A stretch of DNA of 64,000 nt from Geotrypetes seraphini (lineage: Eukaryota; Chordata; Amphibia; Gymnophiona; Dermophiidae). This document shows positions 51,927 to 63,360 of the stretch, in pieces. A program made the position numbers and the translations under genes. Where the stretch lies: assembly GCF_902459505.1 (NCBI RefSeq), contig NC_047084.1:461844140-461908139 (forward strand), written 5' to 3'. Positions within the stretch are counted from its first letter, which is position 1; each line of letters opens with the position of its first letter. Below the pieces are notes generated by a model. It worked only from the letters and a program-made list of their open reading frames with translations, was not told where the DNA came from and made no database searches.

Positions 51927-52252
51927 AGTCCATCTCAGTGCAATTGTGGCTTTCCATCAGCCTATTGAAGGGAAACCCCTCTCTGCTCATCCAGTGGTTT
52001 CCAGATTCATGAAAGGACTTTTCAATGTCAAACCTCCTCTCAAACCGCCTCCTGTGGTTTGGGACCTCAATGTTGTCCTTACTCAATTGATGAAGCCTCC
52101 ATTTGAACCAATGTCTACGGCTCATCTGAAGTATCTCACTTGGAAAGTGGTGTTTCTCATTGCCCTCACTTCTCTCGTCAAGTCAGTGAGCTGTAAGCTT
52201 TAGTTGCTGATCCACCATTCACGGTGTTCCATCATGACAAAGTGGTTCTTCG

Positions 52253-52472
52253 TACTCATAAGAACATAAGCAATGCCTCTGCCGGGTCAGACCCGAGGTC
52301 CATCGTGCCCAGCAGTCCGCTCACGCGGCGGCCCAACAGGTCCAGGACCTGTGCAGTAATCCTCTATCTATACCCCTCTATCCCCTTTTCCAACAGGAAA
52401 TTGTCCAATCCTTTCTTAAACCCCAGTACCGTACTCTGCCCTATTACGTCCTCTGGAAGCGCATTCCAGGTA
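52253..52472 (-). mobile_element. CR1 LINE 3' end inserted in the DIRS fossil
   Basis: Plus-strand wording cataagaacataagcaatgcc, then ccatcgtgcccagcagtccg, continuing to tctggaagcgcattccagg, is the reverse complement of a CR1 terminus and last coding stretch. The target word TACTCAT appears on both sides (about 52253 and 52473). Confidence 0.85.
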
Positions 52473-53359
52473 TACTCATCCTACATTCCTCCCTAAAGTG
52501 GTCTCGGAATTTAATCTCAATCAATCCATCGTTCTTCCAGTGTTTTTTCCAAAGCCTCATTCTCATCCTGGAGAATCAGCTTTTCATACTCTGGACTGTA
52601 AACGTGCTTTGGCCTTCTACTTAGTACGCACCAAACTACACAGAACTATTCCTCAACTTTTTGTTTCCTTTGATCCAAATAAGTTGGGACATCCTATTTC
52701 TAAGTGTACCATCTCCAACTGAATGGTGGCTTGTATCTTATTCTGCTATGCCCAGGCTGGATTACCCCTTCACAGTAAAGTCACAGCCCATAAAGTCAGA
52801 GCAATGGCATCTTCAGTAGCTTTCCTCAGATCTACACCTATTGAGGAAATTTGTAAGGCTGCTACATGGTCCTCGGTTCATACCTTCACTTCTCACTATT
52901 GTCTGGATACTTTCTCCAGATGGGATGGACAGTTTGGACAAACAGTATTGCAAAATTTATTCTCCTAAATTGCCAACACTCCCACCATCCCATTCTGATT
53001 AGCTTGGAGGACACCCATATGTGAGAATACCTGCCTGCTTGTCCTGGGATAAAGCACAGTTACTTACCGTAACAGGTGTTATCCAGGGACAGCAGGCAGC
53101 TATTCTCACAACCCATCCACCTCCCCTGGTTGGCTTCTCTGCTAGCTATCTGAACTGAGGAGACGCGCCCTGCGCTGGGCGGGAAGGCATTCGTGCATGC
53201 GCTGTGCGGGTGACTCGAAACTTCGAGTTTCTTCAAGCAAGTCTGCTTGTGAGGCTTCCGGATCAGGGCTCCATCGATGACATCACCCATATGTAAGAAT
53301 AGCTGCCTGCTGTCCCTGGATAACACCTGTTACGGCAAGTAACTGTGCTATCCAGCCCG

Positions 53360-53930
53360 CGCGCCGCAGGGTAGGAGATCCCTACCCTAGACAAATGGAG
53401 GGGCAAGGAGAAACAATACAGACATTTGTTAAGATTATGTTTTAATCTTTGATTTGATTATTTTATTTATGTTGATAACATATTTTGTTTAAGTTTATAT
53501 ATTGTGTTTGATTATGTATGTTTTATGTTGGAAGCCGAGCTGGATCACGGAAGGGAATCGGGAGAGATCGTGCCCGTGGGGGGGGGGCATTGGCGGAGCC
53601 ATGCTGAGTCACCTCGGAGCCTTCCTGCAGCAGGCCGTGGAGGGGTTCTAATCCACAAGTTCATTTATAGGACCAATAGGGACCCCTGAAGAAGACAATT
53701 CGTCAAAATGTTTCTAGAGGTTCTGGCCCTAGATGTATTTATATGGATTACTTGTTTGTTCCAATAAAGCCATCAACTTGGACATCGATTCTCTACAAGT
53801 TCTTCGTTCCTTTGTATGTGTCTTTTGAGGAGTGAATAGGGTCAATTTCTTTTGTTGTTTTATGTTGTAATCCACAGAGAGCTATGGATCTAGCGGGCTA
53901 TAAGTATGATAAATAAATGTAAATATTGGA
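53360..53930 (+). mobile_element. Possible Penelope-type / SINE-tailed retroposon
   Basis: Contains cccctgaagaagacaattcg followed by tcaaaatg (53683-53710), a hammerhead-like CTGAAGA core with a short stem and an imperfect GAAA. Next come a ccaataaagc signal (53762) and, near 53870-53925, an L2/SINE-like tail ending aaataaatg. Penelope-like elements carry hammerhead motifs in their terminal repeats. No Penelope RT is present, so this is tentative. Confidence 0.35.
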
Positions 53931-54155
53931 AAGTATTATTTTCATATATTTTTACTCAAGACAGTACAATGCATAATCCATATATTTAACTTTTATATTA
54001 CAGATAAACCCCTCCCCTCCCTTATCTATCTTCCCCCAACTCGAATTCAAACAGTTAATATGTAACTCATGAGCCCTTGTCTCCCCTGAGACCCATGGAA
54101 AATACAACAGCTAATCATCCCCCTCTTGAGACTCACCACCTTCCCCCTCCCCATC
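53931..54155. other. No recognisable feature
   Basis: AT-rich then C-rich sequence between retroelement pieces; no signature. Confidence 0.3.
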
Positions 54156-54159
54156 CCCC

Positions 54160-54410
54160 TGCCATAGAAACAAATCTTTTCCAGCAACAGAGAAGTAGTA
54201 GAATTAGAGAACACAAATTGAGATTGCAAGGAGGTAGACTTAGGAGTAACATCAGGAAATACTTTTTCACAGAGAAGGGTGGTGGATTCCTGAAATGTCC
54301 TCCCTCTGGAGGTGATGGAAGCAAAAATAGTGGCCGAATTCAAACACAGAGGATCCCTCTTTTGAAAGAGCATGGAATTAAAACAGAAAATTAAATGACC
54401 TTCACATTTT
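54160..54410 (+). mobile_element. CR1 LINE C-terminal fragment
   Basis: gagattgcaaggaggtagac, then aggaaatactttttcacaga gaagggtggtggattcctg, encodes decayed KLRLQGGRLRSN and RKYFFTEKG CR1 C-terminal residues. Both ends are truncated. Confidence 0.75.
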
Positions 54411-54429
54411 AAACAGGGCATAGATGAGT

Positions 54430-54725
54430 TTGTGTTTATTATTAAAAATTATGCCTATTAAAATTTATAGCTTGCTGTATCCAACAATCACAGCGGGTTA
54501 TAACCAAACATACATAATAAAAGCACAACATCACAAACTATACAAACAAAACAGTTAATACTATATTATTACATCATCTGTATCTCATCTACCTGATTAC
54601 ATAACATACGTATGTACCTCACCTTAAGAGCTGGAGTAAGCAAGTCAAAATAGATGTCTCTTAAGCGTCTTCCTAAATTCTGCTGTGTTGGAAATTAATT
54701 GCAAATTCAAAGATAATGCATTACA
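54430..54725 (-). mobile_element. L2-like LINE / SINE 3' end
   Basis: On the minus strand, EFRKTLKRHLF (about 54690-54655) is the last conserved segment of an L2-like ORF. It is followed by a 3' UTR with ataacccgctgtgattgttg and an AT-rich end. Confidence 0.55.
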
Positions 54726-54734
54726 GAGTACGTA

Positions 54735-55275
54735 CTGTAGTAACATGGTAAAAGACGGCAGATAAAGACCTGAAGGGTCCATCCAGTCTGCCCAACTGTA
54801 CCCTCTCTTAAATTACTGATTTAATTTAAATTGTCCATTTTTCTAGATATTCCAGAAATCCAGAGCTCTGCCCGGTACTGTGCTTAGGTTTTATCTACTG
54901 GAGTCTCCATCAAAGCTCACTCCAACCCATCTAAACCATCCCAGCCGTCGAAGCCCTCCCCAGCCCATCCTCAACCGAATGGCCATATGCAGGACACAGA
55001 CCATGCAAGTCTGCCCAGTTCTGGCCTTAGTTCTTCAATATATACCCATTATTTTCTGATTAGAGATCCCTTGTTCATCCCATGCTTTTATGAACTCTGT
55101 CACCGTTTTCCTCTCCACCACCTCCCTCGGGAGGGCGTTCCAGGCATCAACCACCCTTCTCTGTAAAGAAGAATTTCCTAACATTACTCTTAAGCCTACC
55201 ACCCTTCAAATTATACCTTTTGGTTTTACTATTTTCCTTTCTCTGGAAAAGATTTTGTTCTATGCTAATAGTGTC
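54735..55275 (-). mobile_element. CR1 LINE 3' fragment
   Basis: Plus-strand wording agtaacatggtaaaagacgg then cagataaagacctgaagggt ccatccagtctgccc is the complement of a CR1 3' UTR. It is preceded on the minus strand by coding remnants (RKFFFTEKGG and NALPREVV-like, about 55110-55170). Confidence 0.82.
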
Positions 55276-55782
55276 GCCGCAGGGGGTCACGGACTGCGTG
55301 GTGCAGACCCTGCCTAGCGACAAACAATCATTTGGTGTGCTTCCCAAGAAGGGGAAAAGCCCTGCAGGTAATCTTTGTCGAACACTAAGTGTCCAACCCA
55401 GTGAAAAAGATAATTCTCAAACACAGTCCTGCAGTTTATATAATGCTGAGTTTTGTTCCACCGAATTAATAGGCAGTGGTATTGCAATAAGGCAAAGAAA
55501 AGAAAAGGTGCAACCTTCCTCCAAGGCAAAATGAGCACAAAATACAGTTCATTGAAAAAACATGCTTCATTAGGCAAAAAGGAACGCCCAAGCTCACTCT
55601 TGGGCCTAGGCTTTATCATAAACAAAAAAGCATGTCTTGTTTCCACAATCCACTGGACAACAGTTTTTATCAATACAGTTCACTGAGCTTAGCTCTCAAT
55701 ATTCTTTCATCTGGCTCTGGTTTTAAAATAGCAGAAGCCTCTAGCTCTACAGAGCTAGGCTGAGAAGATTATCGAGTCTGCT
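55276..55782. other. Unassigned sequence flanking the L2 copy, left
   Basis: Begins tgtcgccgcagggggtcacg. Contains several 60-120-codon frames on both strands without recognised families. With 57820-58200 it may be one interrupted element, perhaps a long terminal repeat, but no ends were found. Confidence 0.3.
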
Positions 55783-56260
55783 TTTACATTACTTTACATT
55801 GGTGTCTTCTATCCTGCCAATACCTTTCAGTTCTAGGTGGTTTACAAAAGAATTGGCCTGAAAATTCCCAGAGAAATTACAAGGTTGATAGATAGAATAT
55901 GCATTGGGATCTGGGGAAGAGTTGAGAAGGTTTAGTTAGATCATTTGAGAAATTTCTTGAATAGCATAGTTTTCAATTCTTTCCTGAAGGTTTTGTAGTT
56001 GGGAATCGTGGTCATCAAATTGGAGAGGTGATGGTCTAGGCTCGCTGCTTGGGTTGCTAATAGTCCGTCATATAGTACTTGCTTTGTATGCCTTTGACTG
56101 GGGGGTAGGTAAAGTGTGCCTGTGTTCTCCTTGGTCTGGATGTGGTGTTCCTGATTAGGTGATTATTTAAATAGCTTGGTCCGTTTCCATTTAGAGCTTT
56201 GAAAAGGGTGCAGTAAAATTTGTATTGTATTTGTGCTTGTACTGGGAGCCAGTGCGAGTA

Positions 56261-56675
56261 CGGTACTCCCCCGATATTCATGGGGGTTCCGTTCCAGGAA
56301 CCCCCACGAATCTTGAAAAACCGCGAATACGATTTTTCATGTGGGAGACTGAAGAGGGCTTCGGGAGAGGGCAGCAGGAGAGCAGCCGGAGCACCGCAAG
56401 TGCAGGAAATCACTCGCGGTATGCTCTGACCGCCTCTTCCTGCACTAAGTTGGGCCTCATCCAATCAGGAGCTGCGTGTCAAAGCAGCTCCTGATTGGAT
56501 AAGGCCCAACTTAGTGCAGGAAGAGGCGGTCAGAGTATACCACGAGTGATTTCGTGCACATTGTGGCGCTCCGGATGCTTTCTCCTGCCTCTCCTTATCG
56601 GCAGTTCACGGTCAGAAAATACCGCGAATGACCGGGACTGCGAACGGACGACCACGAACGACCGGGGGAACACTG
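56261..56675. mobile_element. Pogo/Tigger-type MITE with palindromic centre
   Basis: A 415-bp unit flanked by TA on both sides. TIRs are CGGTACTCCCCCGAT and ACCGGGGGAACACTG, in a Tc1/mariner-pogo style. The middle is an inverted repeat with 75-bp arms (56401-56475 and 56484-56558, about four mismatches) around an 8-bp spacer. No transposase. Confidence 0.75.
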
Positions 56676-57241
56676 TATTAGAAAGTAGTGGTAATGTGGT
56701 TGTATTTTTTCAGCGAGTATATCAGTCTGTGAGCTGTATTTTGCACTGTTTGTAATTGTTTTAACAAGTTGGCAGGGCATGACAGCTATAGGATGTTGTA
56801 GTAGTCCAGGAGTCCCAGGACTAGCGACTGGACCATTAGTCTGAATTGTTTGTTGTTGAAGTATTTTTGGATTTGACTTAAGTTTTGCATGATTGTGAAT
56901 GCCTTCTGAACCGTTTTGCTGATTTGAAGTTGCATGGTGCAACCTTTGTCTATCATTATTCCCAGCAGTTTTAGATTGGGTTGTATGGGATATATGATGG
57001 AGTTTATTTCTAGGTTTGTTATGGTTGGGGTTTTGTTTTTTTTCTAGAAGTAGGAATTTAGTTTTGTCTTGGTTCAGCTTTAATTTGTGGTCTCTCATCC
57101 ATTATGACACTATTTCTAGTGTTATGTGTAGTTTGTAGTTTGGTGGAAAGGCAATAGGATGGTAATATCATCTGCGTAGCTGTATGAACTTATGCCTAGT
57201 TTGTCTAAGGAAGTGCTGAGTGTGCCTATGTAAAGGTTGAA

Positions 57242-57722
57242 GGGCTAGATTCACTAAGCAAACCGATCGTGTACCGATCGGTTTGCAACCCCTTTGTGAC
57301 CCAATTTTCCTCCAGCTGGATTCATTAACCTCTGTCCCCATCTTCCGATCCAATCTGCGCATGCAAATGAGGGGAATCGGCATTAAAATGTAGGCAGGCA
57401 GCGATTCACAAAACAGATCTTGAAAACCGACTGGGCTGGCCAATCAGCAAAAGAAGCGACTGCTGGGGACCAGTCGCTAACTGCTTTCTAACTGCATCTT
57501 GCTCTCTCGGCCTGGATTCTCCTGTCTGCTCTCCTGCATCGGCTCTTCTTTGGAACACCCTGGTCCCCTCGCCTGCCCGACTCTACAGATGGTCTGCGCA
57601 TGCTCAAGGTTCGCTGTTCAGCGATCTGATTCAGTCGGTTGGGGGTGTGATTCCGATCGCCCTCATTCGGATTGGATCCCTCACGGATCGGATTCGATCC
57701 GTGCCCTTAGTGAATCTAGGCC
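57242..57722. mobile_element. TIR element (GGSCTAGATTCACTAAG ends)
   Basis: The left end GGGCTAGATTCACTAAGC and the right end GCCCTTAGTGAATCTAGGCC form an inverted pair. L2 wording continues on either side. Subterminal gatcggtttgc / cggatcggattcgatccg palindromes are present. The duplication is not longer than about 3 bp, so the superfamily is left open. Non-coding. Confidence 0.7.
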
Positions 57723-57818
57723 AAAGAGTATTGGAGATAGTGGAGAGCAGTGGGAGACTCTGCAGGGGTTGGTTCAGGATTATGATTGTTCTTTGTTTGC
57801 TTTAACTCTATCTCATTG

Positions 57819-58200
57819 AGCGGAGGAATCCTTTTAATATGGCTACATACAGCTTCCAAAATCCCTTCCCATGAGGTATTAGCAGACTCCTCCCAACAGA
57901 ATAACCTTCAGCTCCTTGCTGAGCCAAAACAAAACATCAAAAGAAAAATGCTCAGTAATACAAATAGCTCTTTTCTATCAGCACAATAAGGTACCTATCC
58001 CCCACTAGGTGTAGCAAACACTGAGACAAAAGTTCCTCCCTTTGCACAGTTCAAATGCACTGCTCCCGAAGGCAGGTTTCCCATGTTGCCACTTTTCTGA
58101 AGTTGTTAGATTGAGATGTCTGGAGATCTTCCTTGGACTACTTCCTGCCATTATAACTATGGTAGGCACTAGGCAGTTTAGCAGCTACCGGAGGAAAAGG
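57819..58200. other. Unassigned sequence flanking the L2 copy, right
   Basis: No recognised family. It may be the continuation of 55276-55782, split by the L2 insertion. Confidence 0.3.
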
Positions 58201-58204
58201 TAGC

Positions 58205-58439
58205 TGTATAGAAGTAGTCTAATGGTTAGTGCAATGGGCTGAGAACCAGGAAAGCCATGGTTCAAATCCCACTACTAATCCTTGTGATCTTAGGCAAGTC
58301 ATTCATCCTTTCATTGCCTCAGATACAAGCTCAGATTACAGGGCAGTTGGACCAAGAAAATATGTACTGCAACTGAATGTAACTTGCCTTGAGTTATGAC
58401 TGACAAAGGCAAGAGCAAAGTCCTTTTCTTTCCTCTTCT
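58205..58439 (+). mobile_element. tRNA-derived SINE, CORE/MIR-like
   Basis: A pol III A-box-like word (aatggttagtgc, about 58220) and a perfect B box (GGTTCAAATCC, about 58259) are followed by ccttgtgatcttaggcaagt, the CORE/MIR-type segment. The tail is tgtaacttgccttgagttat. It is not a functional tRNA, because the acceptor stem and 3' half do not fold as one. Confidence 0.75.
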
Positions 58440-58447
58440 GTCTAGAG

Positions 58448-59106
58448 CAGTGTCTCTCAAACTTTTTTTAGTTCTGGCACACTAAATGGAACAAATGTTT
58501 TTCAAGGGATATTATAATTTAAATTATAAAATTGCGAAATCAACAAAAAATTAAATTTGAGAGTTATTTATTTAAAGTTCTTTAAGTTAAGTATGGATAA
58601 TTGTAACAATGGTGAAACTAAAATAGGTAGAATAGAATTGCTAATCAATGCTACGGATGTGCTTGTTTTTGAGTGCAAATTAACTCAAAATGTGGCACAA
58701 TAGTCAACAAGCAAACACACATTTCATCATCCATCATCTGCAGTCATTCTCTTTTTTTCGATTTAATTTCTGTCAGAGCTGAAAATCCAAGTTCGCAAAG
58801 ATAAGATCCAAACAGTAACAAAGCCTTGATTGCTTTGCTGCTGAAGTTAAGATAACTACTGCATAAAAATAAAATTATTTGCCATTAGTTTTCAAGAACC
58901 AATCACATCAAAGAATGATGCTTGTCTGGGCACACAGATACTCATAACATTGACAGACTCTTGCGTACGTGATGTACATGTCATCTAGTGTATACTCATG
59001 AAGGGAATTTTTTTTTAAAAAGTAAAATTCTGGAAACTCTCATGGCACACCCGGAATATCTTTGGGGCACACCACTGTGCCGTGGCACACAGTTTGAGAG
59101 ACACTG
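58448..59106. mobile_element. hAT-type non-autonomous element (CAGTGTCTCTCAAACT ends)
   Basis: TIRs CAGTGTCTCTCAAACT and AGTTTGAGAGACACTG are flanked by GTCTAGAG (58440-58447) and GTCTAGAA (59107-59114), 7 of 8. The ggcacac words near both ends are typical subterminal repeats. 659 bp, AT-rich inside, no transposase. Confidence 0.85.
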
Positions 59107-59114
59107 GTCTAGAA

Positions 59115-59400
59115 ACTGCTCCTGCTGCCTTTTAGGGCAAACATAAGCAGTAAAAGAGAAGAAGAGATCAGGCCCTTTCTGAAGAACAAGTTTTCTGTAC
59201 AGAGCTACTTTGTGCAGTAGATATCTAATCTCACACAAAAGATAAATGATCCTATCTGTGAAAGGTCCTGCCATGGGAATGCAAGGTTTTCCCCAGCAGA
59301 GGGCAAAGTTGTGCTTCATGTTTCGATACCTCTGTCATCAAACAGAAGCAATTCATTCCAGCACCTGTGCTGACATGTGCATTTCTATGTAATGATAATT
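59115..59400. other. No recognisable feature
   Basis: Unique-looking sequence; nothing recognised. Confidence 0.3.
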
Positions 59401-59404
59401 TAAA

Positions 59405-59895
59405 GAGCTTCCATTTTGGCAACAGTAAAATTCACTCACCCCCCTCTCAAAGGAACACGACGAAAGAAACTATACGACAGCCTTTTAGCGACACAGGCAG
59501 CAAAGATCGATACTACCATCACCAATCTACTGACCAAATCTACAGACATTAAAGTATTCCGAAAAGAAATCAAAACTCATCTCTTCAAAAAACACTTCCC
59601 ATCATCATAACCTCACAAAAGTATTAGAAAATGTTCTCACGACCACCTCCATCACCACCACCAGCAACACCCTGAATCCGAACAGTATATCTCTATTCGT
59701 CTAAACAACCTATCACTATCTACTACCTGCTATCAATTTCTCCTGGAAAAGTCCAGACTAACAATCGTAACTGGACACACTCTTGATTACATGTACTGCA
59801 ATGCTACTGGAAATGTCCAGTCCTCTAACTTGTAATCCGCTTAGAACCGCAAGGCACAAGCGGAATAGAAATCACTAATGTAATGTAATGTAATG
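59405..59895 (+). mobile_element. L2-like LINE 3' end
   Basis: A 64-codon frame (59416-59610) ends the ORF with KLYDSLLATQAAKIDTTITN and FRKEIKTHLFKKHF, closely matching the terminal residues of the 28 kb copy. The 3' UTR ends aagcggaatagaaatcacta, then an (ATGTA)n tail at 59875-59896. Confidence 0.88.
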
Positions 59896-59896
59896 T

Positions 59897-60048
59897 AAAA
59901 ATCTGTTGGGTTATGACGTTCTGTTGGCTAGCATTGCTCATGTATCAAGGGCAAAAGGGAGAGAGGGGTTTTTGTCTTATTGCAAAGTGATAAAGCGTAA
60001 TTTGTGTATCGGGAACAATGAAGCAGGCATGGTTTCTGTCTTAACTGT
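59897..60048. other. No recognisable feature
   Basis: Short spacer between LINE pieces; nothing recognised. Confidence 0.3.
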
Positions 60049-60600
60049 ACATAAGAACATAAGAATAGCCTTACTGGGTTAGATCAATGGTCCATCAAGC
60101 CCAGTAGCCCGTTCTCACAGTGGCCAATCCAGGTAACTAGTACCTGGCCAAAATCCAAGGAGTAGCAATATTTCATGCTACCGATCCAGGGCATGCAGTG
60201 GCTTCCCCCATGTCTTTCTCAATAACAGACTATGGACTTTTCCTCCAGGAACTTGTCCAATCCTTTCTTAAAACCAGCTATGCTATCCACTCTAACCACA
60301 ACCTCTGGCAATGCGTTCCAGAGCTTAACTATTCTCTGAGTGAACTCAAAATTTCCTCCTATTGGTTTTAAAAGTATTTCTCTGTAACTTCATCGAGTGA
60401 CCCTAGTCTTTATAATTTTTGACGGAGTGAAAAAATTGATCCACTTGTACCCATTCTACTCCATCTCAGGATTTTGTAGACTTCCATCATATCTCCCCTC
60501 AGCCGTACTCTTTTCCAAGCTGAAGTGCTCTAACCATTTTAGTCTTTCCTCATATGAGAGGAGTTCCAAACCCCTTTATCATTTTGGTCGCTATAGTTAT
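60049..60600 (-). mobile_element. CR1 LINE 3' fragment
   Basis: The complement of the CR1 terminus (cataagaacataagaatagc) followed by ggaacttgtccaatcctttc, aatgcgttccagagcttaac and atctcccctcagccgtactc, all CR1 C-terminal and 3' UTR wording on the minus strand. Decayed. Confidence 0.87.
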
Positions 60601-61560
60601 ATAATTTAATTTAAAATATAACAATATCCATATTCAAGTGCTGCAAATGCGTAAAGATTCTGTCTCTCAATGGGCCCATTTATCCCCCCCTCCACATTCC
60701 AAGATGCCACAGTGTACCCATTACCCTTCATTAGCATCCCCAATAATTCAAATGGAACCCCAGGCTCAACACCAGTACCTTCCAAAACCAACAACCACAC
60801 CGAACCTCTCCCCCCCATCCTAGCCCAAATCCCCCTCGCAGAGAACAGTTATCCCATCTCCCTCCTCCGTCCCCCCAACTCTTCCCCCCACACCACTACC
60901 CATCTTGCACCTCCCCACTTCCCGCTTCCTCCCTCCCCCTCAGACATTCCTCAAAAAATACAATTATAGTTTCCTTCGCCAAACCCCAAGAATAAATGTA
61001 CTCCAGAGTCTGTCATACCAAGCATCCACTACTAAAGTAGCTATCCTTCTTCAAGTGGCTGCATCTTCCTCAGTCACACAACAATCCAACTGGGCTGAGG
61101 ATGAGGGAAGCAAATTCTCGGCCAGTTCCGATGGGCGAGATGATATGCCACTCATCAGCTGCAGAAGTTCTTGGTCCTCTTCTCCGTTGTCAGGGACTGA
61201 TTCCATCTTCAGGGTCTCAGTAGAATCCCCCTTGTTCCTTGAGGTCACATCAAGAACTCAGCTTCCTGCCAATTTGTGTTTTTGCAAAGTCACCTTCACT
61301 TGAAGCAATAGTTGAGCAGATCTTTTGTGACCCTTTGGCTGTTGCGTGTTGCCTCAAGCACCAGAAACCACTCACTTAAGATGTTTAAATCTCTTAACCT
61401 CCAGGTTCCCTTCAGCCGCATCTTTGAACTGTTGCGTAGTGTAGTCCAGCGATTTTAGAAATACAGCTCTCCCTCTCTATTGATTTTTTTTTTTTCTAAG
61501 TTTCTTCAAATTTTCATCTATTTGCAGGCTGCCCGAACCTCCCCGGACCTTACCTGGTGG
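60601..61560 (-). mobile_element. L1-like LINE 5' part (ORF2 start and upstream)
   Basis: Minus-strand residues GYTVASWNVEGGINGPIERQ (about 60710-60650) are the beginning of an L1 endonuclease (SWNV-GIN-P--R). Sequence further upstream on that strand (60820-61560) is non-coding or ORF1-like: it includes a 65-codon acidic frame (61248-61051). The RT is missing, cut by the CR1 at 60600. Confidence 0.5.
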
Positions 61561-61699
61561 TCTAGTGGTGACACAGGGTAGGAGCGATCTTCCTATGCTC
61601 CTGCCCTATGCAGGGCCGTCATCAAAATGGCTGCCCTGAGTTCCCGTTGTCACAGATATCTGAAAGCCCTTCAGGTGGGACAGAATGTTGCAGTCCGAT

Positions 61700-62637
61700 T
61701 AGGGTTACCATGTTTGTAAATTCAAAAAAGAGGGCACGTGGCCTGGCCCTGGTCCCACCTTTCACCAGTCTCACCCCTGCCCAGTACCCTACTTTTCACC
61801 CATTTCCTTAGTCCCCCTTCCCATTACCTGTACCCTTTTTGATATAACAGTTAAGTAACGTTAAGATACAATATTTAAAGCATTTTACACTCTGCCCTCT
61901 TCATGAAAATATGTGAAACAAAATAAATGAAAACAAGTCCCTTTTCCTCTTTCCTTCCAACTATCTCCCCCTTGGGTTCTTCTCCCTCCCTCCCGCCAAT
62001 TCCTCCCCTCTGTGGGTGCTTTTTTTTTTTTTTTTCTCTCTCTCTCTCCAACCCCCCTCCCCCATTGGTTTTTCTCTCTCTCCCTCCCTCCTTCCAAGCC
62101 CCCCATGGGTGCTTCTCTCTCACACCCCCCCCTCATACACCCCTTCCCCCACGGATTCCTCTCCCTCTCTCTCTCTCTACAACCCCCTTTCCCCAAGGGT
62201 TCTTCTCTCTTTCTCCCTCCCTCTACCCCCCCCGGTGGGACGGTGCTTCTGTCTCTCCCCTGCTTACCTCCTCACTGAAATTGAATCTTTGGGCTGGCTG
62301 GCGGCAGCAGTGAGGTGAGCCTTCTGCCATCGGCCTGCCCCAGAAGCTGCTTCTCTGGAGTGACTTCCTGTTCCCGTGTAGGCAGGAAGCTTCAGAGAGG
62401 TGGTTTCAGGGGCAGGCCAGTGCCAGAAAGTTCACCTGGCTGCTGTTGCTGCCAGTCAGCCCGAAGATTCAATTTCAGTGGAGCAGGAGGAGGTAGATTG
62501 GGCAAAGGGCAGACAGATTAGGGCTGCAGCAGCATGACACTTTCTCCTCGGACAGGGGGAGAAAGCCGTCCAGACACCCAGACAAGTCTTCTAAAAAGAG
62601 GACATGTCCGGGTAAATCCAGACATCTGGTAACCTTA
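61700..62637. mobile_element. hAT-type element (TAGGGTTACCA ends)
   Basis: The ends TAGGGTTACCATGTTTG and CATCTGGTAACCTTA match 11388-11687, and ggacatgtccgggtaaatcc lies just inside the right end. The flanking 8-mers do not match convincingly. The interior holds a long pyrimidine tract (61940-62260) and an inverted aggaagtc / gcaggaagct block. No transposase. Confidence 0.68.
61940..62260. repeat. Pyrimidine-rich tract with (CT)n runs
   Basis: C/T-only or nearly C/T-only stretches, with degenerate units of ttctctctctccctcc followed by a cccccca-tgggtgc word repeated about five times. Open frames on both strands here are composition artefacts. Confidence 0.8.
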
Positions 62638-62639
62638 GC

Positions 62640-63360
62640 TCTGACAATTGTACGGCTTCAAAAAACTGAATATGTATCTCTTTCCACAAAATCTTTGAAT
62701 TGGCAACCAATGAAGCATTGAATGCAATATAAAATATTGAAAAACTACTCGCACAAATTGGCAGGTGTAAAATGTATGTAGGTAGGTACTCTGACATGAT
62801 TTTCATAGTGAAATTTACATACATTTTCACTTTGAAAATTAAGTTAAAAAATATACTAGTGCAGGTAGTTATTGACATTTTCCAGTATTTTAAAATGAAA
62901 GGAGGAGAACAATATATACACTAGTTATAATAAGAAAATATAACTACAGGGTGCAGAAAGGACAGAAACCGGAACAACTTCAGGGTCTGGTGCTGTTCCA
63001 TGTAGTCAGATTATATCTCTGAGAGGAAAGAGCTGCTGAAGAAAACCTGAAAATGATTGTTTTATTAATGAAAACTTCCCCTGGGCTAGAGAGGCGGGAG
63101 AGGGTTGGCACTGGGCATGCTGAGACTGTTATCACCCCCTTAGGAATGCAGGCCTTGAACAGTTAGCAGACAGCTCAGGCCCAGGCCTGAATCAGATCTT
63201 ATGTTCACACACCACAAATGATAAGGAAAAAAATGGGCAGGTGGCATGCTAAAGGCCAAACACCTCACAGGCTGACCTCATTCTCCAGTTTAATAATCAT
63301 CCTGAGATAATCAATCTTGGCTCTCCAAATAGACATAAATTAATGCCCTTCCCTGTCACT
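62640..63360. other. No recognisable feature
   Basis: AT-rich then mixed; no coding, SINE or TIR signature recognised. Confidence 0.35.

Larger units (their letters stand above)
46695..53353 (+). mobile_element. DIRS retroelement fossil (outer), broken
   Basis: A tyrosine-recombinase retroelement of the DIRS group. Parts in order: a Ser-rich gag-like region with short internal repeats (about 46700-47850), reverse transcriptase with RNase H (about 48280-49790), and a tyrosine recombinase region (about 50050-52970). The internal complementary region and right inverted repeat follow (about 53010-53353). No left inverted repeat was recognised; the CR1 fragment abuts directly. It is split by a younger DIRS-type element (50243-51926) and by a CR1 fragment (52253). 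It is clearly broken, with at least half a dozen lesions besides the insertions, and older than both. Confidence 0.85.
55783..57818 (-). mobile_element. L2-like LINE with two nested TIR elements
   Basis: The same L2 subfamily as 27727-29513, sharing the 3' tail, the word order of the UTR and the RT wording (minus strand KLNQDKTKFLLLEK, about 57080). The 3' end is at 55783 (tttacattactttacatt). Two elements are inserted: 56261-56675 (pogo-type) and 57242-57722. Removing both restores collinearity with the 28 kb copy. The RT is decayed by frameshifts and truncated near 57818. Confidence 0.85.

Noticed and set aside
56057-56755. Two frames on opposite strands that begin with nearly the same residues (AQLSAGRGGQSIPRVISCT)
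   Set aside because: They are the two arms of the palindrome in the pogo-type element, not a divergent gene pair.
58205-58290. A tRNA gene suggested by A- and B-box sequences
   Set aside because: No acceptor stem or complete cloverleaf follows, and the CORE/MIR-like segment after the B box identifies a SINE.
61875-62318. Charged and Pro/Ser-rich frames of up to 128 codons
   Set aside because: They are produced by a (CT)n-rich tract open on both strands.
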